The notes under the pieces: generated by a model
What the model saw: only the letters and a program-made list of their open reading frames with translations
Database searches by the model: none
What the model was told of the DNA's origin: nothing
Made by a program: the position numbers and the translations under genes
Shown: positions 58,228 through 64,000 of the stretch, in pieces
How positions within the stretch are numbered: the first letter of the stretch is position 1
Layout of the letters: every line of letters starts with the position of its first letter
DNA from: Faecalicatena contorta
GTDB lineage: Bacteria > Bacillota > Clostridia > Lachnospirales > Lachnospiraceae
Assembly (NCBI RefSeq): GCF_039521745.1
Contig: NZ_BAAACT010000010.1
Length of the DNA stretch: 64,000 nt
Direction: 5' to 3' (one strand)

Positions 58228-60108
58228 ATGAAAAACAGAAACAAGAGATTTTTATATGCAATGGCAATGGCAGCAACACTTGCAACATCAACATTTACAG
58301 GAATGGTAGGAACAGTGACTGCATTTGCAGCAGAGGCGCAGGCAGATACGACTTATCCAACTCCGAAAGGGACAGCGGATCTTGGAAAAGGAAGTGCATC
58401 CATCACAATTCATGGGAATGCCGGACAGACACTCGTAGGAAAGAAATTTAATGTGTACAAGATCTTTGATGCAGAAAATTCCAAGGCGGGAGAATCTATC
58501 AATTACAAACTGAACAGTGCGTATGCAGATGCAGTGAAAACAGTAGTTGGCAAGAAGTTAAATAAAGCAGGAGCAAGCGTAACAGAGTATGAAGTGATCG
58601 ATTATATCCAGTCACTCAATAAGAATCAGGTAGAAGGAGCACAGGCAAATCAGAAGCTGGAAGGTTCTTATAGTGCTTACCGTTACTTTGTAGAAGATTT
58701 AAGAAATGAACTGGTGAAGAGTAAAGTGGCTGCCGATATGGTAAAAGTATCTGCGACAACAGCAGACAATTCCTGCGTGATCGGTGGACTTGCGTATGGT
58801 TATTACGTAGTAGATGAGGTATCAGAGGTAGAGGGAACGCATTCAGCAGCATCTATGTGTATTGTCAATACGGCAAACCCGGAAGCAGGTGTAAACATCA
58901 AATCGGACTATCCAAGTGTGATTAAGAAGATTCAGGAAGACGACAATAAGAATAAAGTCGGAAACAGCGGATGGAATGATGTTGCAGACTATGAGATCGG
59001 CCAGACCATTCCATATAAGTATGAGTCCAATATGCCAAATGCAAACGGGTATGATACATATTACTATGCATGGCATGACAAGATGGATTCTGCGCTGACA
59101 TTCAATAAGGATTCCGTAGCTATTAAGATCTATGCGGATTCCAGTGAGAGCTCAAAGAGTTATACATTGAAAGCAAATGAGTTTGTGGTAAATACAAATC
59201 CGGGAAATGGAGAGACATTCACAGTTGCTGTTAATGACATCAAGAAGATCATTGATCGGGAGTTTGATAATGTCGATGCTCTGAAAGAAAATACGTATGG
59301 TCAGAAGATCGTATTGACATACAACGCTACGCTCAATGATAATGCAGCGGCTGATACAGGTCGTCCGGGATTTGAAAATGATGTCCGTTTGGAATTCAGC
59401 AATGATGCCGACCACGATCATGATGGAAGTACTGGCTTTACTCCTTGGGATACAGTTGTATGTTTCACTTATAAGCTGGATGTTTTAAAGACAAATAACC
59501 ACAACCTAAAGTTGGAAGGTGCAAAATTCCGCCTGTATTCAGATGCAGATTGTCAGAATGAGGTTTATGTCAAGAAAACAGCAGGAGGTTACAATGTGAT
59601 CAACCGTGACAGTATCGGTGGAACAGATCATACCGGAGGAACAAGACCTTCCAATGCGGTTGAAATGGTTTCTGATGCAGAAGGAAACTTTGTGATCTAT
59701 GGTCTGGATGGTGGAACTTACTATCTCAAAGAAACAGAAGCACCGACCGGATATCGTAAGCTCTTAGATCCAATCGTACTTACAGTGAAGCCTACATTTA
59801 CAGATGATCGTAACAATTATGTGAAAGGTGATGGAGCAACTGATAAGACATTAAAGAAACTGGATGTATCCGCGCATGTGAAAGAATTCCTGAATGGTTC
59901 TTATAAAGAAGCAGATACAGATCTTACGACAGATGTTGAAGCAGGAGCAGCCAATCTGACTGTTATCAATACCGTTGGTAAGAAGCTTCCGGTAACAGGA
60001 TCATCTGTCATGGTCATTATGCTTGCTGCAGGAACAGCACTTGCTGGATTCTCTGTTGCAAAGTACAGAAAAGACAAGAAGGATGAGGAAAAGAAACAGG
60101 GTGAATAA
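58228..60108 (+). CDS. SpaH/EbpB-type major pilin (backbone)
   Basis: 626 aa from ATG at 58228, behind TTGGAGG. It has a signal peptide (about 1-36), Ig-like domains typical of backbone pilins, an E-box 'YLKETEAPTGYRKL' near 500 for the isopeptide bond, and 'KLPVTGSSVM' near 585 with membrane segment and charged tail. A pilin Lys motif near 'YPSVIKKIQ' (about 230) fits polymer formation. The class C sortase directly downstream would polymerise it. Confidence 0.92.
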   Translation: MKNRNKRFLYAMAMAATLATSTFTGMVGTVTAFAAEAQADTTYPTPKGTADLGKGSASITIHGNAGQTLVGKKFNVYKIFDAENSKAGESINYKLNSAYADAVKTVVGKKLNKAGASVTEYEVIDYIQSLNKNQVEGAQANQKLEGSYSAYRYFVEDLRNELVKSKVAADMVKVSATTADNSCVIGGLAYGYYVVDEVSEVEGTHSAASMCIVNTANPEAGVNIKSDYPSVIKKIQEDDNKNKVGNSGWNDVADYEIGQTIPYKYESNMPNANGYDTYYYAWHDKMDSALTFNKDSVAIKIYADSSESSKSYTLKANEFVVNTNPGNGETFTVAVNDIKKIIDREFDNVDALKENTYGQKIVLTYNATLNDNAAADTGRPGFENDVRLEFSNDADHDHDGSTGFTPWDTVVCFTYKLDVLKTNNHNLKLEGAKFRLYSDADCQNEVYVKKTAGGYNVINRDSIGGTDHTGGTRPSNAVEMVSDAEGNFVIYGLDGGTYYLKETEAPTGYRKLLDPIVLTVKPTFTDDRNNYVKGDGATDKTLKKLDVSAHVKEFLNGSYKEADTDLTTDVEAGAANLTVINTVGKKLPVTGSSVMVIMLAAGTALAGFSVAKYRKDKKDEEKKQGE

Positions 60109-60110
60109 GG

Positions 60111-61004
60111 ATGAAAAGGCGATTACTGACGGTAATTCCATTTCTGCTTGGATTATTCCTTTGCGGTTATCCACTAATCAGCAGTATTTTAGAACGGCAG
60201 CATCAGCAAAGTGCTGTCGCCACTTATGAAAAAGCAGTGGAAACGGAGGATATAGAAAAGGTGGAACAGGCATTAAAGAATGCGAAGCGATACAATGAAT
60301 TACTTTGGCAGGCAAATGGTGCAATCGTTGGGGATTACAGTGAAACTGCACTTAGTGATGAAATGTATCAGAAGATGTTGAATCTGAGAAATGACGAAAA
60401 AGGGATCATGGGAACCTTACGGATTCCAAAGATCAGTGTGAGTCTTCCAATCTATCATGGGACAAGTGATGAGGTCTTGGAAAATGGAGTCGGTCATCTG
60501 CAGGGAAGTAGTCTTCCGATTGGTGGAGAAAATACGAGAAGTGTACTGACCGGACACCGTGGTCTTCCAAACTCCAAGCTCTTTACAAGGCTAGATGAAT
60601 TAGAGAAAGGAGATTTGTTTTTCTTAGATGTTTGTGGAGAAAAATTAGCTTATCAAGTAAATGACATCCAGATTATCAAACCAGAAGAAGCAGACAGTCT
60701 TGGAATCCAGGCAGAAAAAGATCTTGTATCACTTGTGACATGTACACCGTATGGTATTAACACACATAGGTTAGTTGTAACAGGAGAGAGGATTGAATAT
60801 CAGGAGGGGGCAGAAAACCAGATTAAAGGCCAGATGATGTCACCAAGAGAACTCTTATTTGCCGCAATGCCACTATTGTTTATCCTCTATGCAGTTATTA
60901 ATTTAGTCAGAACAGGAAGGAGGAACCAGAGAAATGAAAAGAAAAAGAGACGGAAACGCTACCGAAGATATCAAAAGTATAAGAAAAAGCATGAAATCAG
61001 TTAG
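60111..61004 (+). CDS. srtC: Class C sortase
   Basis: 297 aa. It has an N-terminal membrane segment, 'VLTGHRGLPNSKLF' (His near 148), catalytic Cys in 'LVTCTPYGINTHRLVV' (near 211) with the following Arg, and a C-terminal membrane segment 'ELLFAAMPLLFILYAVINLV', which is a class C trait. It joins pilin subunits through Lys-Thr bonds. It is 2 bp after the backbone gene and overlaps the next gene by 71 bp. Confidence 0.93.
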   Translation: MKRRLLTVIPFLLGLFLCGYPLISSILERQHQQSAVATYEKAVETEDIEKVEQALKNAKRYNELLWQANGAIVGDYSETALSDEMYQKMLNLRNDEKGIMGTLRIPKISVSLPIYHGTSDEVLENGVGHLQGSSLPIGGENTRSVLTGHRGLPNSKLFTRLDELEKGDLFFLDVCGEKLAYQVNDIQIIKPEEADSLGIQAEKDLVSLVTCTPYGINTHRLVVTGERIEYQEGAENQIKGQMMSPRELLFAAMPLLFILYAVINLVRTGRRNQRNEKKKRRKRYRRYQKYKKKHEIS

Positions 61005-61662
61005 ACTATTGTTTCCATTGCTTCTTACACTGATCTTGAATCTATCATTGCCTGTATTCGCAAGTCAAAATATTTCTCTTCCCGAGAATGTTTCAGAGGT
61101 GAATACACAGAAAACGGGAAGTATTGAGATTGAACTCACAGATGGGGAAGAGGGGACATCAAAGGAGGGAGTCATTTTTCACTATTCCAAAGTGGCAGAG
61201 ATTGTAGATGGACAGTATGAGCTGATCGATCCGTACAAAGGAAGTGGAATTGATCTAAATGCAATCGAATATGCAGAGGAACTTGATGAGGCAGCCGAAA
61301 AGCTGAGTTATTACAAAGCATTAGATGGAATCTGCAAGACAAATGCCAACGGGATTGCACAGATGAAGAACTTACAAACAGGAGTCTATTTGCTGTATGT
61401 GGCAGATCAGAAGAACTATGAGGAAATCACACCGGTGTTGATTGCAGTTCCGACTTGGGGAGAACAGGAAGGAACGATGCTTTATGATGTCAAAGTATAT
61501 CCAAAGCATACTCCACTTTCAAAGGATACAGAAACTCCAAAATCAGAGACAATAAAGCCAGTGAAAACAGGAGATTCACAAGATGTCAGTGGATTAGTGG
61601 TAAGTATTGGATTAGCAGCGGGAATCGTAGTTGGAATTATTCTGTGGAAAAAAAGAAAATAG
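60934..61662 (+). CDS. Minor pilin with non-canonical sorting signal
   Basis: 242 aa from ATG at 60934, ten bases after AAGGAGG, overlapping the sortase gene by 71 bp. A charged stretch and a signal segment 'LLFPLLLTLILNLSLPVFA' (about 25-43) are followed by a pilin-like domain ('KEGVIFHYSKVAEI') and a C-terminal 'PVKTGDSQD' near 208, a membrane segment and KKRK. The usual LPxTG is replaced by PVKTG. This fits base pilins anchored by the operon sortase. Confidence 0.8.
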   Translation: MKRKRDGNATEDIKSIRKSMKSVRLLFPLLLTLILNLSLPVFASQNISLPENVSEVNTQKTGSIEIELTDGEEGTSKEGVIFHYSKVAEIVDGQYELIDPYKGSGIDLNAIEYAEELDEAAEKLSYYKALDGICKTNANGIAQMKNLQTGVYLLYVADQKNYEEITPVLIAVPTWGEQEGTMLYDVKVYPKHTPLSKDTETPKSETIKPVKTGDSQDVSGLVVSIGLAAGIVVGIILWKKRK

Positions 61663-61671
61663 AAAAGTGTC

Positions 61672-61712
61672 AGGCATCCGGAGAAAATGGAAAATACTCC
61701 GGATGCCTTTTT
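61672..61712 (+). terminator. Terminator of the pilus operon
   Basis: GGCATCCGGAG pairs perfectly with CTCCGGATGCC around a 13-nt loop, followed by five T residues. Confidence 0.88.
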
Positions 61713-61726
61713 GAAAGGAGAAACAA

Positions 61727-61876
61727 ATGATGGGTAAGGTAATAGCAATTGTAGTTTTTTTATTGATGATGTGCACTATCGTGTTATACAGCTGCATTGT
61801 TGCAGGAAAAAGGGCAAATGAGAAATGGGAAGAACTGAAATCAGGAGATAAGGAGGATCCGGCAAATGCAGGATAA
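61727..61876 (+). CDS. 49-aa small membrane protein
   Basis: ATG at 61727 behind AAAGGAG. The protein is 49 aa: one membrane segment ('VIAIVVFLLMMCTIVLYSCI') and a charged tail ending 'DKEDPANAG'. Its stop overlaps the next gene's ATG region by 11 bp, so it is probably the first gene of the following operon. Function is unknown. Confidence 0.6.
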   Translation: MMGKVIAIVVFLLMMCTIVLYSCIVAGKRANEKWEELKSGDKEDPANAG

Positions 61877-62111
61877 GCCGAAGTATCGTGAGGATAAGCC
61901 CATTTCCTGCAGATACTGTTACTGGTGGAATGATTTAAAAAGACAGTGCGGATTGAAGCAGTGCCATTACCAGATTAAAACGAAGAAAAAAAAGGAAGAT
62001 GTATCGAAGAATCGGTATGGAGATTGTAATTATTGCCAGTATGGAAAACATGCACCATGCATTGGATTCTGTATCTTGAAACTAAGAAAAGAGGTAAAGA
62101 GCAGATTGTAA
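61866..62111 (+). CDS. Small cysteine-rich protein
   Basis: 81 aa. Two clusters, 'CRYCYWWNDLKRQCGLKQCH' and 'CNYCQYGKHAPCIGFC', provide eight cysteines plus a His, consistent with two zinc sites. A Lys-rich linker lies between. It overlaps the upstream small membrane protein by 11 bp and precedes the antirepressor by 14 bp. Similar proteins occur in Clostridia ICEs. Function is unknown. Confidence 0.65.
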   Translation: MQDKPKYREDKPISCRYCYWWNDLKRQCGLKQCHYQIKTKKKKEDVSKNRYGDCNYCQYGKHAPCIGFCILKLRKEVKSRL

Positions 62112-62125
62112 AGGACGGTGAAAAA

Positions 62126-62905
62126 ATGAGGGAACTGATTCATATAGATTTTCAATCTGAGCAGCCAAGAGTGTCGGCACGGGAGCTATATGAAGGTTTG
62201 GAAGTAAGATCTAAATTTACGACATGGTTCCGGCGCATGGCAGGCTACGGATTTATTGAAAATGAAGATTATATTGTGGTTTATAAGCAGAAAAAAACTG
62301 TACAGGAGAATGCCATTCCTTTTATGGATTTCATGATTACAGTTGATATGGCAAAGCAGATCTGTATGCTGCAGCGAACGGAAAAAGGGAAAAAGTATAG
62401 GCAGTATTTTCTAGAACTGGAAAAGGCATGGAATTCTCCAGAACAAGTGATGGCAAGAGCGTTACAAATTTCTCAGAAAAAGGTGGAATCCTTACAGGAA
62501 AAATGTTGGATTTTAGGAAAGCATGTGATGGAACAACAGGCGTTAGTAGAAGAAATGCAGCCGAAGGTACATTATGTCGATCAGATTCTGCAGTCAGATA
62601 GTGTAGTTAATATTACTCAGATTGCAAAGGATTATGGAATGAGTGGACAAGCAATGAATGAGCTTCTTCATCATTTTCGGATTCAGTATAAGAATGGAGA
62701 ACAATGGGTCTTGTATGCGAATTACGCAGGAAATGGATATGTACATAGTTATACGACAACTTATGTAAGGGCAGGAGGACGCACCGGAGTGAGTATGCAT
62801 ACAAAGTGGACTCAAAAAGGCAGGTTATTTCTTTATGATTTCTTAAAAGGGCATGAGATTTTGCCATGTATTGAAAGAGGTGAAGAATATGCAGGAAGAA
62901 GTTGA
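62126..62905 (+). CDS. Phage-type antirepressor with KilA-C domain
   Basis: 259 aa from ATG at 62126 behind AAAGGA; a longer frame from 62033 overlaps the Cys-rich gene. The N-terminus is AntA/AntB-like ('VSARELYEGLEVRSKFTTWF', 'NEDYIVVYKQKK'). A coiled coil and a C-terminal KilA-C domain follow ('VNITQIAKDYGMSGQAMNEL', 'GVSMHTKWTQKGRLFLYDFL'). It may relieve repression of transfer genes. It overlaps pcfB by 17 bp. Confidence 0.88.
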   Translation: MRELIHIDFQSEQPRVSARELYEGLEVRSKFTTWFRRMAGYGFIENEDYIVVYKQKKTVQENAIPFMDFMITVDMAKQICMLQRTEKGKKYRQYFLELEKAWNSPEQVMARALQISQKKVESLQEKCWILGKHVMEQQALVEEMQPKVHYVDQILQSDSVVNITQIAKDYGMSGQAMNELLHHFRIQYKNGEQWVLYANYAGNGYVHSYTTTYVRAGGRTGVSMHTKWTQKGRLFLYDFLKGHEILPCIERGEEYAGRS

Positions 62906-63452
62906 GCAGAGAGTCATTTCACTTTGTATTACCGGAATGCGAATGACGGGAGATGTGTTAAAAGTTGCTGTTCGTAAATGGCTTGCATCCAAAGAACAAA
63001 AGAAGCATGAGAAGCGTCAGGTGAAAGTTGCCGGAAAGAGTGAAAAAGCAAGATTGAAGGTACAAAAAAAAGTAAAGCAAAAAGAAGTTCCCAAGGGAAA
63101 ACAGACGCTAAAGCAGCTAATGGCTCAGAATGTAGAACTGAAAAGTATTCCGATTACAGATGATAATATTAAAGATTTTGATCGAATCGCTAGAAAATAT
63201 GGGATTGATTATAGTCTCAAGTTAGATGATTCTGTGAAGGAGAATCCGAAGTATTTTGTTTTTTTCAAGGCAAGGGATGTTGATGTACTGACAGAAGCTT
63301 TTAAAGAATATGCCGGGGTTACGTTGAAAAAGAAAGAAAAAAAGGAAGCAATAAAGAAAAGGATGGAACAGGCAAAGAAGAAATCCAAGGAAAAAGCAAA
63401 ACAGAGACAACGCCACAGAAAAAGAAGCAAGAATCGGGGGCAGAGCCTATGA
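62889..63452 (+). CDS. PcfB family protein (DUF3801) of ICE2
   Basis: 187 aa from ATG at 62889 behind AGAGGTG. 'KGKQTLKQLMAQNVELKSIP' and 'PKYFVFFKARDVDVLTEAFK' match the ICE1 PcfB, with a longer, very Lys-rich linker and tail. It precedes virD4 with a 4-bp overlap, the same order as in ICE1. It is AT-richer than the ICE1 copy, which points to a different source. Confidence 0.88.
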   Translation: MQEEVEQRVISLCITGMRMTGDVLKVAVRKWLASKEQKKHEKRQVKVAGKSEKARLKVQKKVKQKEVPKGKQTLKQLMAQNVELKSIPITDDNIKDFDRIARKYGIDYSLKLDDSVKENPKYFVFFKARDVDVLTEAFKEYAGVTLKKKEKKEAIKKRMEQAKKKSKEKAKQRQRHRKRSKNRGQSL

Positions 63453-63938
63453 ATAACTTGAATCCGAAGGTGAAAAAACAACTTCCAATGTGGATATCTT
63501 CCGGAATTGTCTTTTACATTGTGGATAAGTGCTGTTGGTTGTATCGGCATTGCAGGGGAGCTACGTTTCTAGATCGAATCAGTGTGATGCTTCTGCATCT
63601 GGAACTCATCTTTTATCACTGGTATCCCAGTTTTCGGTTCTCTGATCTGTTGGGCGGATTAACCGGAACAGCTCTTTTTTTACTGTATTTCAATTACAGG
63701 AAGGCGAATGCAAAAAAGTTTCGAAAAGGTAAGGAGTATGGATCTGCCCGTTGGGGGAATGAAAAGGATATTGCACCGTTTATCGATCCGGTGTATGAAA
63801 ATAACATACTTCTTACTAAGACAGAACGACTGACAATGAATGGAAGACCTAAAATTCCTAAATATGCAAGAAATAAGAATGTGATCGTAATCGGAGGATC
63901 TGGTAGTGGTAAGACAAGGTTCTATCTGAAACCGAGTG
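63449..63938 (+). pseudogene. virD4: VirD4/TraG coupling protein, 5' exon interrupted by a group II intron
   Basis: The first about 163 residues match the ICE1 VirD4: membrane segments, 'YGSARWGNEKDIAPF', then 'VIVIGGSGSGKTRFYLKP'. Just after Walker A the sequence switches to GTGCGCCCG, a group II intron start, and an artificial stop at 63956-63958 follows in frame. The downstream exon would lie beyond the window. If the intron splices, the protein is functional; if not, ICE2 transfer would fail. Confidence 0.85.
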
Positions 63939-64000
63939 CGCCCGTAAGGGCGGTATAAATCCTACCTTGAGCAAGTAGTAGGTAAAAGTATCAAGCGGCA
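63936..64000 (+). mobile_element. 5' end of a group II intron
   Basis: Starts with the conserved GTGCG. CGCCC-GTAA-GGGCG forms the first stem, and the following 'TACCTTGAGCAAGTAGTAGG' reads like domain I of bacterial introns. It begins immediately after virD4 codons that match ICE1. The intron reverse transcriptase gene and 3' end are outside the window. Confidence 0.82.

Larger units (their letters stand above)
46829..64000. mobile_element. ICE2: second integrative conjugative element, right end outside the window
   Basis: The element begins at the same anticodon-loop core. It carries an integrase near this end, regulators, an SOS-like module, a pilus operon, an antirepressor, PcfB and VirD4. 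The integrase faces the ICE1 integrase, so the two elements are joined integrase end to integrase end. Confidence 0.7.

Overview
The window looks like a gut Bacillota genome, most likely Lachnospiraceae or a close Clostridia relative. Evidence: strong AGGAGG-type ribosome binding sites, Clostridia-style conjugative element genes, and LPXTG pili with a class C sortase. This placement is inference from gene content; no rRNA gene or complete tRNA is present.

Region 1 (1-10.5 kb) is chromosome. It holds two uroporphyrinogen-decarboxylase-fold proteins of the kind used for corrinoid methyl transfer, an AraC regulator, an unusual LacI regulator fused to a solute-binding-protein domain, a hybrid sensor kinase, a TetR regulator and an EcsC-family protein. 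Central-CG palindromes near the decarboxylase-like genes and before the LacI fusion suggest one regulon.

Region 2 (about 10.56-46.83 kb) is an apparently complete 36 kb integrative conjugative element (ICE1) of the Tn1549 / C. difficile CTn type. It lies between two tRNA-Arg(CCT) 3' halves that share an 11-bp anticodon-loop core. The GC-rich backbone carries replication and partner proteins, PcfB, VirD4, a Maff2 pilin-like protein, VirB6, PrgI, VirB4, a C5-methyltransferase, an NlpC/P60 hydrolase, DUF4315, DUF4366, topoisomerase III, an ArdA/DUF3846/DUF4316 protein, MobC with its relaxase, a sigma factor, Xis and integrase. AT-richer cargo sits in the gaps: a HEPN-motif gene (18.9-19.8 kb), an unknown gene (24.3-25.0 kb), a three-gene DUF6414 / AAA+ ATPase / unknown module with its own promoter (29.4-32.1 kb, the best candidate for an undescribed system), and an AraC-controlled ECF plus YbtPQ-like ABC transporter island (34.9-43.2 kb).

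Region 3 (46.83 kb to the end) is the start of a second element (ICE2) joined head-on to ICE1 at the same tRNA core. It carries RelBE, an integrase, a protein with four excisionase-like domains, and an SOS-like module (S24 repressor, LexA-type DNA-binding protein, UmuC-like polymerase, YolD). The block from 50635 to 55765, which holds the SOS-like module and neighbouring small genes, is bracketed by 31-bp inverted repeats with 30/31 identity. A sortase-assembled pilus operon, an antirepressor, PcfB and a VirD4 gene follow. VirD4 is interrupted just after its Walker A motif by the 5' end of a group II intron, in which the window ends.
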